Assembly (NCBI GenBank): GCA_013396915.1
Contig: VWZL01002834.1
Coordinates: forward strand, 2,425,660-2,489,659
DNA length: 64,000 bases
Direction: 5' to 3'
Source: Stercorarius parasiticus
Lineage: Eukaryota; Chordata; Aves; Charadriiformes; Stercorariidae
Shown here: positions 13,359-27,599 of the stretch, one piece after another
How positions within the stretch are numbered: position 1 is the stretch's first letter
Layout of the letters: the number at the start of each line of letters is the position of its first letter
Translations under genes and position numbers: made by a program
Notes under the pieces: model-generated
What the model saw: only the letters and a program-made list of their open reading frames with translations
Databases searched by the model: none
Told to the model about the DNA's origin: nothing

Positions 13359-16300
13359 GGGAAGTGGGGCCTGCAGTGCCCTTTACACATCATTTTTTTC
13401 AATGAGCAGTTTCCCCTCCACATTGCTCATGTTATGGTAAAATGAAGAAGTTTCATTTTACAGAGAAAAAATGATATTAATACCACAGCAAGATGTAGCT
13501 CTCTCAGTTTTTGGTATGAACTGTTTTATAAAAATTGGCCCTTGCACACAAAAATAAAACTTTTAACCTTCTTTTGGGGGTGAACAAGTGTTTATAGTAC
13601 CCCAGGGACCAAACAGCTTGTTTAATGGCATATTGGACCCAGCATGCTATAAAAATAATCCAGAATGCCTTAAAATTTACCGAATAGATTTTAAAAATTG
13701 AGAAGAAATAAAGGAATTCAGTTTTCTCTCACACTCCGGTTTATAGAAAACAGCAACCCCATGTTCACAAAATGAAAGCGAGACTCACGGTTCATCTTTA
13801 GCAGGCAGGATTTATAATATTTATATAGCAAAGCACCATGATAAATCCTTCTGTGCGAGATTTTCACCTGGTGAAGCTGATGGAGCTGTAGAAATCCACC
13901 ATCACCCAAGCACCTGACCCTCCTGCTTCTAAGCTGTGCTGAGTCCCCAGGCCTGGAGAAGGTGGAGGTGACGCTGACAGACTCATCTCTGCACTCCCTT
14001 GCTGTGGGGGCCCACGTGCATTTGGCAATGCAGCCCACAGCTGGGTTGGGAAAGGGTCCACACTCATCGATGCGCCCTGGAAGTCCCTCCAAGCGGTGGA
14101 GCAGGCGTGAGTCCAGTAGAAGGCCGAGTCACCTTCTTCGGACAAGCAAACGCAGAAATCGTGTGCGCTCCAGCAACAAGTGCACACCCATTTCTGCCCA
14201 GGGACCCTCAGATACACTTTCTGGACACTGCACAGGCAGCTTTGCCTCCTGTTAGATCTCTTTAGTCTATAATGAAAACTATTAGGCTCCCTATTTTTTC
14301 ATTCCTTCTCTCTTGCAGCATAGATGACCACACAGCAAATGCCAGTAAATTATATGCGTTTACAAAAGTTATTCAATAACAGTAACCCCAGAGGTTGATA
14401 AATGAAAAAGATTCTGAAAAATGTCTTTACCAATGATCTCAAGTTGAAGAGAAATGAATTGTTCAGCTGGTACGTATTATTTTTTATTTGAAGGGAGCAG
14501 GAGAATGAGGAAATAGGGGTTTGGTTTTTTCCACATGCCAATTAATAGCAGCAGTTAGATAAAGGAATGCGTAGGTGAACTCTAGGCTGGACAGAGAAAT
14601 AAAAGGAGGGAACTGATCCCGTTTGCTCACATCCAGCTGGTCCCTCCCTCGGGCAGACATGGCCCATGGGGCCGTGGCAGGTACTCGGCTGCCACTGCTG
14701 TCCAGGTCCATCCCAAGGTCTCCCCCTGGCCCTCACTCAGTGCCCACCTGCAAACCTGCACGGGCTGGTGGCACCGCCAGGCAGGGTTCAAGCCTTTTTG
14801 CTTCAGTTTGACTGTGGACAACTCCCCTCCAGCCTCCTGTGCACATTCAAAATCCCAGATTTCTTGTTCCTAACCACCACCAACAGTATTTCATTATCCA
14901 CTTGGACTGTTTCACGCTGGTGAGGACCCCTCATTGCTCCTACTTCAGGAGGAAGAAGTACACAGTCTGACTGTGGTCATATCCATGAACTTTGGCTATC
15001 AAGCCACCCAAGCATGGCTTATGTCTTCTGCTTTCTGAAGAGAAGCAAGCTTTTGAGACTATCTGCATTCTGGAGGGGAACCCTCCAAGGCAGTTAGATT
15101 AACTAATCAGTAGTTTTATCGAGAATGGGAGCAGGAGGCTTCCCACTCACAGCAGTCTTTCCCCTTTAAATGCAGAGCAAGTCCTTCCCTGGGAGGCTGA
15201 AAAGAAATAGATGCCAATGTTTGAGGCTCTCCAGCTGCCAAGCCAACTCCTCAGCAGCCCACTTCTCCAGTGGCCTCCTTGATGGAACGTTGCGGTATGC
15301 TGAACCGAGTTCGAGGAGAATCAGAAAAGGACTCTGCAAGGAAATCAGTCCTGAATATTCCTGCCCAAACCACCTGGGTACATGCCATACAGCAGTGGAC
15401 AGGCAGGAGGGAGGCAGACACAGGTAGCCACAGTGTCGGCAGCAGGTCCTGGCTGTGGTAGCTCACACTGAAGCCGGAGTGGAAGCTCACCACACCCTAA
15501 CATTTACAGAAGCTCTAAGGAAATACAGAGGCCATCCCCATGGCACTGCCTGAAGCATCAAAGCATCTCTTCAGGAGCTGACAAACAGCATTTACATACC
15601 TTTTCTACTTAAAAAAGAAAAAAAATCCCACACCAGAACAACATTATTTATTGTCAACAAAACTTAACTTTTCTTCCTCATTTCCTGCTTTATTTAGTTT
15701 TTGTTAACCCCCACAGAATGGGGAAAAAAAGGGGAAGGATGAGAAGGAGTCAGAGCTGAACAAAACGTTTTTGTTAAAAATATATATAATAAAAGCAGAG
15801 AGAATACTTCCTGGAAAAAACATTTTTCTGTATTAAAACTGCCTAACAAGGACAATAGCTTACACGCTGCGGTGAATGGGGCTCTTTGTAAAGGTGTTCC
15901 TGGCGTCTCACTTGTGACACGCTCTATCTGTCACACAGTACTCCAACATTCAGAGAACGTGTAACACCTTCCCCAACAGCAACATTTCTGAAGAAGACCT
16001 GGCATCCCTATCAGAAGCCAGCACTTCTCACATAAAGACCGTATTTCCCAAATTTTGTACTTGCTTTAGAGTTTGGAAAATTTCAGGTGATGGGGAAATA
16101 CACATGTTCCTCTCTTGTTCTTCTGCACACTTGTTTCATTTGCAAGGTAAGGAATAGCCAAACCCTTCAAATTAAATGTGTCTGGATCTCCTTATAGACA
16201 GCTTTTAAGAATTTTAGTCACATTTCTGTAATCTGGTCTCCCCTCAGATTTGACTGATAAATACCAGTGCCTTAGAGTAATCCGTTTATCTACTGTACCA

Positions 16301-17199
16301 CCCTGTCTCTGTTTAGCTTTAGCAGTCATCACTTTCCACATGTGACATCAATCTACATGATATCAATGTAAACTGTTTGTATAACGAAGTGTTGTACATT
16401 TTATTGTCCTGCTAGCGAAGAAAAGGATAAAATAGCACTTTGCCTGTTGCCTTCAACAAAGGTCGTATAATTGACACCATACATTTTGCAATACAGAAAC
16501 GGAACCATACATTGGCCAGTTTTTTCTTCCTAACACAGCAGGGCTCGCAAATTTTACCACATCATTATTTTCATAAGAAATACTTTTAAAGAGTAGTATT
16601 TTTTTTTGTTTGTTTTATAGGCACTTAAAAAAATCTGCTTCTTACACCAAACTAAATTTTAAACACACATTATTAATTTCTATGGCTAAGATTTCTGTGG
16701 CTCTGGTTTGATAATGAGATAATTGCCTCGCAAAGGTCAAGAGAATGGCATAGTTAGCTTTCAGAGACTGAACAAAGCACTTGCTATGGTTCACTAAACG
16801 TAGTTTCTGCATCACTCCACATCTCTGATTCATCTATTACTAATATTCCATGATACACTTACATTATGGATCCAACTATTTCAACAAACCTGCAATCAAG
16901 GAGTGACCCTGAATAAAATACTCCACAGAAAGCAGATGGTACGCTCATCAAACGCCTTCAAGCCTAAAATAACCTTTCCCATATAAGAAGGATAGTCAAT
17001 TAAAACTGAACTTTATATTCTGAGCTGGAGCTCAGAGTAAATAAAAATCAACATGATACTATTATGTTATTGGACCAAACTTCCAGGGCATTTCATTCAT
17101 TTTTTCACCACCCCCACCCCCTAAGAGCAACCGACAGTTTTATTCATAGTTCATTCAAAGCCTGTAACGTTTTATGTGAGTATGAGTAGACTTGACAGT

Positions 17200-17260
17200 T
17201 TGGGCCCGATCCTGCAAAAGCTTGACATCACAAAATTACAAGTATTCACAGCAGTAACAT
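17200..17260. mobile_element. Possible MITE terminal fragment
   Basis: TTTGGGCCCGATCCTGCAAAAGC matches the terminal inverted repeat phrase of another palindromic reptile/bird element. A related phrase is at 27440. Only one end is visible. Confidence 0.35.
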
Positions 17261-18550
17261 GCCCCAGTAGCGACAGCGCATAAGAAGGATCTCTCCTGCC
17301 TGTCGAGAGCTGATCGGTGCCGCAGCAGAGGAGCCATCCTGCGCAACCTCATAAAGTGCCCCAATGCCACCAGTTGGGTTGGTGTTTCTCTGCCAACACA
17401 ACGAGGGCTGGAATGGGCGCCAAGCTCAAAGTCAGCATGCAAGAGAGAGGAAAAAGAGGGGAGATGATTCTCCCATCACAGGCATCGTTGAACCCCTTCC
17501 CTCTCACTCCCGTTATTATATGTTAAATGCATAATCAGAAATTCTCTAAGAGACCACAAGAACTTCCTCGCAGAGATGCAGGGATCTCACACAGCAAAGG
17601 TGTGCCCACTGCTATGCGAGCAAATTTTGCTAGCATTACCCGCAGCGCTCATCCATCTGGTGATATGGGTAATAAAACTTAATTCTCACAGCACAGGTAC
17701 ACTGCTAAAGAAATTACACTGGACCCATTACTGGAGTTACCCTGAGTGTGTACACAACATGTGTTCTGCCACACATTCAGCAGCACATCCACTGCCCTTG
17801 GGTTGATCAGACACACACACAAAAAAAAGAAAGGTGTGAAGTCACCTGGCAGCTATCAGGAGCTGAATCTTGCAGCCCTCTCTCCCAGCTGTAAGGGGCT
17901 GCATACTTCTCTGGAGCTGCAGAGTATTCTCTACACCCTTGGAATTAAGAGGTCACCTCCCAGAAGTGCCTCTGCACTTGTAAAATCAAGCTCCTAGCAC
18001 TGGCAAAGCCCTCACTGAAAAAGCCCATGTTCCAGGAAGGCCAGAAACACACCAGTTGTATCTGACTTTTGTCCAGGGCAGTGGGAGCACACGCGAGGTT
18101 GATATGGGCTCTGGAACAGCCATGGGACGCGCAGGGAGTCTCTCCTATTTTGCATTTGTTAACACATTGCACCAACAATGACTTTAAAAAACCTAACTCA
18201 CTTTGTAAAGCTTCTGGAAAGACATAAGATATAGGCAAATGGTTAAGTAGATAAATTTCAAATCCAGACAAGGGATCCCTTCACTCGTACTGAGTAACAG
18301 TGCTACACACTCTACCTGTGTAACATTATCGACTGTGGTAAACTCAGGTTGCAATACCGAGATCACCAGTGGCAAGAAGCCTTCAGTCTCACAGAAGAAA
18401 GAGCGTATTTGGTACTCAACGTTTCAAACATAAACAGCATTGATTCACTTCAAAGGAATCACAACTTCCCCTTGGAAATTAATGGACATTTAAAAAGAAG
18501 AAAAATGTCTTTACTTGTGAGAAAAAGAAAATAGCTGCAACATGACTTAC

Positions 18551-18781
18551 CAAACTCATCACATATACTTTCATTTTCTATTAGAGTAGGATGATCAAAT
18601 GTATCCCGACAATAGAAGATTTGGGGGTTCTTGCTTGTTACTGCAATGCCTCCCAGGGCTAAAACAAACTGGTCTGTTAGTATTGAAGAAGGCTTGTCCT
18701 GAATGCGTTTTAACATGGAACGATATCGACAGTACTGTGGGTAGCTGAGAATTAGCAGGTTTGAATCTTCATCATCCTCAC
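18551..18781 (-). CDS. ARID5B: ARID5B coding exon 4 (about residues 168-245 in human numbering)
   Basis: The 231-base exon completes the split glycine of exon 3. It reads an acidic start (GEDDEDSN), then LSYPQYCRYRSMLKRIQDKP, the hydrophobic run ALGGIAV, and CRDTFDHPTLIENESICDEF. These are near-identical to mammalian ARID5B. The acceptor has a long pyrimidine tract on the minus strand ending TTCTTCCAG. The donor is G|GTAAGT. Both flanking introns are phase 1 and the length is a multiple of three, so skipping this exon would delete 77 residues without shifting frame. In mammals the protein continues with a basic segment and then the ARID domain, encoded beyond the low-coordinate end of this window. 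No stop or frameshift is seen, so this is an active gene copy, not a retrocopy. Confidence 0.96.
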
Positions 18782-18822
18782 CTGGAAGAAAAAAAGAAAA
18801 GAAAAAAATACTCTTGGTACAT
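18782..18822 (-). other. Exon 4 splice acceptor and polypyrimidine tract
   Basis: Read on the minus strand, the bases before exon 4 are almost all T and C, followed by TTCTTCCAG at the exon edge. This is a strong, conventional acceptor and fixes the exon start. The matching donor, GTAAGT, occupies 18550-18545. Confidence 0.9.
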
Positions 18823-21800
18823 CAGAAAAATACAAAACAAGGTCTGTAACTCAAGCATCTCAGAAAACCCATGGCCCCCTCATTCAGTCTTTTCTCAAAA
18901 CCTATCTTTTGTAGCACAGGGGTTTTTGAAAGGTAGGTTAAAAATAGAAATTTTAAAAAAGTTTACTGAAACAGCTTCTTTTCTGGCTTTCTGTTCAGTT
19001 CTCTCATGCTTGCCCACAAGGACTCTACCTGGATGAGGAAGAGAACATCGCTCTGCAGAAGTTGGCCAACAGCCTGAATCAAAGTACTCTCCATACTTTG
19101 CCAACTTGGCTGCTTTGATAGAAATATTATCTGTCATTTTTACTCAGCTCCCTATACAGCCTTACTGTACTTATGTTTACACCAGCTAACATCTTTTAAA
19201 AATAATAATATACAAGCCCCAGAACATACAGCTATTAATTCTCCTTTGAAGTATCTGATACTGGCAACTACCAACGGGCCCCTGGGCCAGTGAGGTGGGC
19301 TGATCTCACCTGCTCACTGACGCTAAGCTACCCCAACAGGTAGAAATAACTTTCTTCACATTAACTGCAAATGCAGCAGGGCTCAATAAAACACCTACTG
19401 AGCACAACGAGCAAATGAATTTCCAATTGTCGAAATGCGGGCTCAAAGTACAAAACAATCTAGAGCTCAGACCTTTCCATTCCCCTAGATTTTAGATGAC
19501 GTTAGGCACCAATGCGGCAGATTTTGAAGTATCACAATCAAGTTTCATCATATGATAACCAGTAGGAAACCTAACAGCAAAAAAAAAAAAACATCCAACC
19601 AGAGACGCAAACATGAGAAATTATTCATTTGTGGGTATGCAGCCAGTACTTAACAGCACTTCTTTTTATGCTCATTTATCTCCTCTGGTGGGGTAACTGA
19701 ACGTGGCTTTCCACGCATGCCAATGAAGACAAAGCAAGAGCATGCAGTTTACGTTTTCTGCTGTACTCTCATTACTGAATAACTCAGCTATTTCTTCTGT
19801 CAGAGACAAAAGGTCTACTATTTAATCCCATTACCAATAGTGAAATCATCTTTTTTACCCTTAAAGTAAAAATCACTTCAGATATTGAAAGAAATGTCAG
19901 ATCCATTCTCCCCAACTAAATACGATGGCGCAACTCATCTTGATTTGCGTGAGGCAATGGAAATGTTGACACATAAAAGGCTAAATTTTAAAAAGTCTCT
20001 GGAAGCAGATATATCACCTAGGATGTCATCACGGCAGACGAATGCAATGCTGCAAAAAAAAAATCAACCCAGCAGACGGACTTGGGAAGTCGTGTTTTTA
20101 CAAGCACAGCTCCTGAAAGCCATTACTTCTAAAAACTCCGAACTTTCCCCGCTACCCTGACGTAGGTGGAGAGATCAAACAATTTGTGTAAAAAAGTAAG
20201 AGCAATACATTTTGGTAAACAGCATTGGCATTACTTTTCTAAGAATATAAAATTTATGGCCCTAAAACCTTTTTCAGTCAATCAGGATGTGGTCATGCTT
20301 GTCTTTGTTTTCAACAAGTAAGTATCCCATAAGCTGACACAACAGCACGATTGAGCCAATTGCTCCTGGGAATAAGGCACTCACTTCTTTATTAGGAAAC
20401 TCTAAAAATCAGATCAGGAAAACTGTTCTAGGAATTAACAAGCACATGATCCATCCTTTAGCTCCTTCGAGAGTTTCATATACGCCTGCCTGACAGTTAT
20501 TACTACTTTATACCTTTGTGTAGATAGTGGTGAGCTGAATCTGTTGATCTGACAGCACTTTTCTTATGCCAGGATGTGGTCAGCTTTTTAAACAGGGTGT
20601 ATATAAATGTATGTCCCGTGTGCCTTTGTAGTAAACCATTAGTTTCTAGACAAATCTGCTGTAAGTCCCTGTGCAGAATTACACAAACTTTCTACCCCTG
20701 ACAACTGACGGCTTAACCCAAACGCCTGGCATAAATTAAAATCAACTCATTTTTTACAGGATCACTTTTATACATCCTTGTGCAACTCCAGTGAGTACTT
20801 TATGATGCATTTGTTTCCTTTCTTTATTCACTCCAGGTTCAATAGATAAATCTAAGAATGAACAAAGGCTGAATAAACTGAAGATTTGTTTAGTGAAAGA
20901 CAAACAGAGTGTTCCTGGAACAAAGACTTTTTTTCTCAACCACGCCCACGTGAGAAAAGAGAAATCAAAGTAGACCAATCCCTAATAAAATGCAAGCCCA
21001 AAGAAGTATTTTTCTTCTAGCAAAATATAACACGTGCCATTTAATGGTATATCACTGAATATTTTTGATAAATACGGTTGGAAAGAGTTCACTCTGAGAA
21101 GGATGAGAGAGCAAAACATGGATCACATTCCATTAAAATCAAGAAAAACAATGTAATTTCTAAAAACATTTAACTGAGACCCTAGAAAACCAAGATGCTG
21201 TATTTCTGAATCTCATTTTAGCTTCAACAGAGAGAACACGGTAAAAGATAATACCTACAGTACGCTGTTTGTAAGGCTCAACTGAAATTACTCTAATCCC
21301 ATGCTTATATCATAATTGTGTGCTTTAATAACTCCCTCCAATGTCCATTTTTCATCTATTTATATATTCCAGGGCTGAAAACAGAGAAACTGTAATTAGG
21401 AGGCAAGGGTCCACCCCTGCCTTCCGAGCACTGCCTATATATGCATAGATGTAATCCAACAGTTCCCTTTGTGAGGGGTAAAGAGAGCTGGGATTTGGCA
21501 CAGCCTGGCATTTATGTTGGATTACATGTTCTTCAAGTTGTCTTTGTAAGTAAGAGATGCATGAAATGCCAAACACAATGAATCTATGCAAGAACTGACT
21601 TTTCAAATCAGCACAACCATTTTAAATATGTAACGCAAGACAATTAAAAGCCCCCAAAGGAAAAAAAAATAATAATAAAGCCTGCTAAAAGCACGAATTC
21701 CTAACAAATCCATCTAGAGCCAGAACTATTTACAGAGAGAGCAGGGAAATACAAAACTGTAACTCGCTTTTTGTTTGCTTGTTTCGGAAACATCAGCCTA

Positions 21801-22471
21801 TAATGTTATTGCTAACCGCCATAATCTACTCTCAACATCAGTAAGCATTTTTTTTCTTTAAAAAGACCTTCACACCAGGATTTTATAGAGCTTGATGGAA
21901 AAACTATGCATGTTCCTTCCTGTACCTAATTACCTCAACTGCAAAAGCTGCCAAGTATTTTGCCCTTTAGTTCTTTTAATCGTATTAGTGCAAATGCATT
22001 CGGATGCCAACAGAAACAAACATTTAAAGATTTTTGCTTAAAAGATTCCAAATATGTACGAGGCTGGTGCTAGGAAAGCACACTCCACTTCTTCCCAGAA
22101 AGCACAGAGTTATTTCTGCAGAAGAAATATGAATTTGTGCCTCTTGTAAGACTAAATGTCTAGTTTCGACCCAATTTAAGTAAAATAATGTCAATATGAA
22201 CTGCTCTCACAATGATTTATGCTACCTTCTGTTACTTTATTACATTAGACATTCCTTTCTCTAAGCTTTATACTTTTCGCCGTGCTCCTAGCAACCACAT
22301 AAAGGCTGAGCACCAACTTTACGCGCCTGGCACCCTTCCAGGCTCGACTGTTATTGATAATTATATTGAAGTTTCAATTTAATTGCTACTCTGTTGTGAC
22401 ACAGAATATTTTTTGTAATTAGGCATTTCCCATTTTCTGTCCATTCATTTTTTGTATTACTGAAAACAATT

Positions 22472-22489
22472 CCCCCCCCCTTCCCCCCC
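22472..22489. repeat. Poly(C) double tract (9 + 7)
   Basis: Nine C, then TT, then seven C. On the minus strand this is two long G runs that could fold as a G-quadruplex. Confidence 0.85.
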
Positions 22490-25400
22490 GAGAAAACATA
22501 AGCAGAACAATGATACAGATAAGAGTAGGTACATCTGTTACTATCATTACCAACACAGTAATGTGAAGGGAAGAGAAAAAAAATTTTTAAGGGAAAAAAA
22601 ATTGTGATTGTAATTTCTCGGAAGGTAATTTTCTTTTCAGTTTAAGTGCTCTTATTCTTCTTATAGTTACTCAATGATTTCCTGTTCTAATTACAAGACG
22701 TTATACAGAAAGTTGTTTTTAAAAAGGAAATGCATGAGAGCAGAAGGCTAAATAGCGTCACTCGCTTGCTGTGGTTTCAAATTCCAAACTTTTGCATCTC
22801 TTTTATCAGTTCTCTGCTCCACTTTTATGCAATATATTCTACCACAAATCTACCATCTCTTCCGAAGCAGTTAACAAAAATGTATACATCAAAGAGGAAA
22901 ACACACTAGCAGTTAAACTGCAGGCGAAAGAAAAAAAAAAAAAGAAAAAATATATCATCTTTTTCCTCCTCACTGTAGCTGGTAAATTGGAGGCAAGCCA
23001 AGCCTAGGAGTGGAAAATATTAAAAAGTAAAAAAAAAAAAAAAAGAAAGAAGAAAGCTTGATTAAAAAGCGAGAGAAGAGATATTCAGTTCTAAATCTAA
23101 ATGAATAAGCCACAAACTATTTCATAAAAACATACTGTGACGTAAATTACACATCAGTATTGCACTGTTGTGGTTATTTTGAGAAATGGCTTGTACTGTA
23201 AGTCAGCTGGTAAAACCCCACCCTGAATGATTTTGTAATTCTCCGTACAGCAATCAACTGGAGCAGTCATGAAATTCCCAAGAAGGAAAACAGACAGAGC
23301 TGCAGAGAGTTTGTAATAAAAAGATAATGTACTTTTAACATAACAGAAGTAGAAGATTGGTTTTATTAACTAAAAAAACTACTTAAAAGGTCCCAGGCTT
23401 GCCATTTGTTTTGATAAATGTTAACACAGATCTTCATAAGATAAGCAATGGAAGTATCAAGGGAACCAGATAAAATGGGACAATGCTTTGGTGTGTGGGT
23501 AGCAAATTGAGCAAGGGAGTTATTTGGAATACAGAGCGAAAATGAAGGAAGCTGCAGGGCTCTGCCCGTCAGGCTCCTCTCCCACACGGTGCCGTGGCTA
23601 CTCTGCCTTCTCTCATTGCCCTCAGTTACTAAGGGGGCTTCCCAGAGGATGCACATATCATAATTAGTTTATCATTGGTGGTATGCACAGCTTTGACCAT
23701 ATCATCAATATGTAGCAGATACAGAGGTAATGGAGGATGCAACTGGACGTCCGGAGGGACTGGGAACAACGGCGAGGATTAGTTGTTCTCAATGAACACA
23801 GTCATGACTCCCAAGATGGGATGTCTCATGACCACTGCAGAGCAGCGTTCAGGTGTCACTGCCTCGCCAAGACCTGTCCTCGGCAGCCCACTGCAGGACA
23901 CATGATGGGACTCGTTTAATCTAGTAATGCCATTTTAGTCCAAACAGTTGTGCAGATCCCACTGTAGCCAGAGACATTTCCTTCCAACCGGCTGTTTTGT
24001 AAGACATGGATCAACTCCCTCTCTGGAGCTACTACTCCCTCATCAATGACAACTAGCTTAGTCTAGAGGCTTAACTTGCAGATCAAACTGAGTGAAACAA
24101 ATGTCACGTAAGTGACAATGCAGTCTGCCCTACACCAAAGCGATGGTCCAAATACATGCTAAAAAATCCCCTCCCAGCAGACACACTTGCCGTCAAGATA
24201 AAAAAGGCTGATCTCGCCTGTGACAATGGACTTCGGGCTCTTCCAGCTCTTAAGGTAGGATCTAGTTTTCCTTCCCCTGTTCTACTCCTTTGGCAAGGAC
24301 TTTCTGCAGTATGGGCAGGAGAACACAGGTGTAGAGGAGATGGAGATGTGCATAGCTGACCCTTCAAGACCAAGGACTGCGGGTCACACAGGCTCTCCAC
24401 GTCTCAAAAGCTGCCTGTTCTAACAACATCCCAAGGGGAGACAGCACAGCTTTCCAGCAGACAGAAATGAACTTACCACCCAATTAAGTAAAAAACCTGA
24501 ATCCCCCAAAAAGTCAAAGAGCAACAGAAACAGCAGAACAATGAAAGAGCAACCACAAGGAGGAAGAAGAAACTAGGTCTTTATGACCTAAAAACCTTTA
24601 AGAGGAATTTTGCAATGAAAACACCTTCACCACCCTGTCATAAGCTGCCAAATACCCCCAAATCATCATCCAGATAACTGCAGCTGGCCAAGAAGCAATG
24701 CCAATCATCACCTACTTCTCTGGGTACTGCCTATGAGAGAAAGGATGGCTCTCCCAATGAAATAACCTTCAGGGGAGAATTATGGATGGCTCCTTGCTTG
24801 ACCACTTCACACACTGAATCCAGACACAAGGCTCAGAGCCCCAGTAGGATCCACATCCCTTTGCACTAGGCTGCTGTGAGCTAGGAGCAGCAGCAGAGGA
24901 GTTCCAGTAGCTGCATCATCGTCACGAAACTACTTCTGCATGCTCTAGTGCACCAGTCCACACTCTCTCCAGTCATTAGGGAAGACTTACCAAACATGGC
25001 TCTTCGTGCCCACCTTGCCTTTTCATTCCCATGGTCTTTGTTCACTCCAGTAAAACCACTTGGTGTGCCTTGTCTGGCTAATTAATCACAAGACCTAAAA
25101 ATACTAATCTAAGAATCATATTTCTCTCACAGATAAACGCAAATACAGTAATAATTTAACCCCATGAGATGGGACAGGAAATCTGTGGGTTTGAGTTTAA
25201 ATAAATTTGGGTAAATTATTGCCACAACGGGGATACCGCTTTGTTGGCAGGACCCATGCTACTCATCCTTACTTCGAGAAGCCCCCTCTATTTGAATGCT
25301 AATGCAATCAAGAACAAAGGCAACGTGTTGCAGGATATGGAACACAGTGATTACATTTATGTTTACCAGATAATGATGATGTTAACAAGTTGCCTGTAAT

Positions 25401-26170
25401 TCTTACATGGACGTTTGCCTGCCTGATATTGCTTTTAAGTTGATCAAAAGGCAAAAGCCATTTCTGCCAATATACAGAATAAAATGCACAGACTTTCTGC
25501 ATGTATCAGGTACTTCTTCCTTTGCAAGGAGGAGACAGAGCTAATTCTCGGAATTCCGTGCTGCTTCCCCAGCCCTCCGTTTTCTGTCACAGCACCAGCA
25601 GAGCATCAGCCATTCAGAGAATTCCTACGATTAGTTTAACATTTGAAAGAAAGAGAGTACTCACAAATCTGCTGGAGATTGAAACTACTGTTCAACCCAA
25701 CAGCAATACAGTCATTAAAAAAAAAAAAGAAAAAAGATAGCACCATCTAATGCATACTTAAAGCACATGGCTGAAGAACATTTTACAGTCGGTGATTTGG
25801 ATCTGAGTTGTTCTAGTCCTACTTAACGGGGACGGAACAGAGTATATTGAACGATGACTGACAGTATGTCCATATAATCAAATCTTCCACAATATTTCTC
25901 ATTAAATCACTTTGAATTTGAATCATAAATCCAATTTTTGAAGAAGACGAAAGGAATTTAATACTGAAAAAGTTTCCAACCAGGCATTCAACATCCTTTT
26001 TCAGACCCTAATCCAATATTCAGCTCCTCGTAACTGCAGCTCCTACCCTGCGCTCCCAGGATCCTCCTGTGCCTTAGGAAGCAGGTTTACGAGGTGTTCC
26101 TAGACTCGAAAGAAGAGTGACTGACAAATCGTAATTTCCAGCTTTTATATAACCCTTCCATCCACAGGCC

Positions 26171-26325
26171 TCAAACTGCTTTATGGAGATGAGTAAAAAT
26201 TATTATCCCCATTACACAGAGAGAGAAACTGAGACAGAGAGAGCTTAAAGGATTTATTCTACAGCATCAAGCAACTTAAGAGAGCAAGGGAGAGAGCAAA
26301 CAGGCCAGGCAGAAATCCTTGTTGA
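26171..26325 (-). mobile_element. MIR-type SINE remnant
   Basis: The central part matches the reverse complement of the MIR core: TTATTATCCCCATTACACAG, then GAGAGAAACTGAGACAGAGAG, then AGCTTAAAGG. The flanks are more decayed. No gene is affected. Confidence 0.65.
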
Positions 26326-27439
26326 GGGGATTTCTGGGTAAGTCAGAGTTTCCTAAGTTTCCTCAAGAGGGAAGGTGGCCGTCTCCGGCCACCCCAGCCT
26401 GCCCTCCTGCTTCCACCAGAGACGGGGGACGGACCAGGCGGGGGCTCTGTGTTGAGGCTTCTCTCCTACCTCAACCATTTTCCCTGTCCCGCACAATGAC
26501 AGTCATTTCCTTCATTTTGTTTAGCTGCTGCGCGGCTGGGATAATCTTCCCCCTCCATGGAGGGTTTGCAAAGCACTGGTTCACTCTCCCACCGAACCGC
26601 AGGTGACTGTTGCAACGGTAGTTGGAGGAGCAGTAGAAAAGCAAGCTGACGCTGGGGATGCGGCCAAGTTGAGAGCTGGGCTATGAAACTGTCTCCTTGC
26701 CTCCCAAAATTTCCATCTCCCCTTACTCCCCATGTCACAGGCACAGGCCAGCCCATGCCCAAACAGCCATGGATGGCTACAGAAAACCACTCCGATATAA
26801 CAGGTTTTTAAACTGCCCTATTAGCTTTCTAAAGCAGATGGAGACGGGGGGAAGGGGGAGATTGATTGTAGAAGGGAGCACATGCTGCCTGTCCTCTTCA
26901 ATGTTCTGGGTCATGTGGACCATTCAGGTTGAATGTGCATCAGCTTTAAAACAAGTATTTATCCTGGTTGTCGTGGTTACTGATAAGCAGCTTCAATTCT
27001 GCTGATAACAAAAAGAAGAAAGAATTAAAAAGGGGAGGGGGGCTGAAAACATAATTTGGTAATATGACGAAGCCAACAAGAGGAATTAAATCACATTAAA
27101 CAAGCCAATTGTACTGTAAATGGCTCTGCCTCTGTATTTGCTTTTAAATCATCTAAGGCTAACATGGCAGCTGCTTCAGTTTTAACAAACAAACAGTAAA
27201 AATCCCTTTTAATAACGAAAGGAAATAATGATATACTTTGCTTCAGCTGAATTCAAACATAATTTGATTTTTCCTGAGGTGAGATTTGCACAGGGAACAA
27301 TCAGATAATAAGTGTTATCATTCTCATAGACAAAACTGAACCAGCACTTTGCAATTCAAAGTGCTATTTAATGCACCATTTTCAGCAATCTCTGAACACC
27401 ATCCAACATACCACTACTACGCTTCAGTACTTACACATA

Positions 27440-27500
27440 AAGCCTGATCCTGCAAATACTTGAGCTACAAACACAAGTACTTCCAAGGGCTGCTGTGGCT
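27440..27500. mobile_element. Possible MITE terminal fragment
   Basis: AAGCCTGATCCTGCAAATACTTGAGC resembles the phrase at 17200 and the end of the same presumed element family. It lies just upstream of the LINE fragment at 27600. Confidence 0.35.
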
Positions 27501-27599
27501 GAAGTTACACATTCCCTAAAGCGCCTTCATGAGGGGTATCACATCCAGTAACTATGCCACCTTCTCATCATCTTTATTATTACTACTATTACTATGATT

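Larger units (their letters stand above)
1..18550 (-). other. ARID5B: ARID5B intron 4 (partial, upstream part in transcript order)
   Basis: No coding exon is visible. Exon 5, whose product in mammals starts with a proline/lysine/arginine-rich segment, was not found, so the intron is longer than 18.5 kb. Contents: a CpG-rich patch near 11.2-11.5 kb, AT-rich blocks that look like conserved non-coding DNA (about 1.08-1.4 kb and 9.3-10.1 kb), decayed transposon remnants, an X-box-like site at 4082, simple repeats, and one undetermined base at 13358. Human ARID5B has a short isoform that starts downstream of exon 4 and lacks the residues encoded by exons 1-4. Its start could lie here. Confidence 0.85.
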
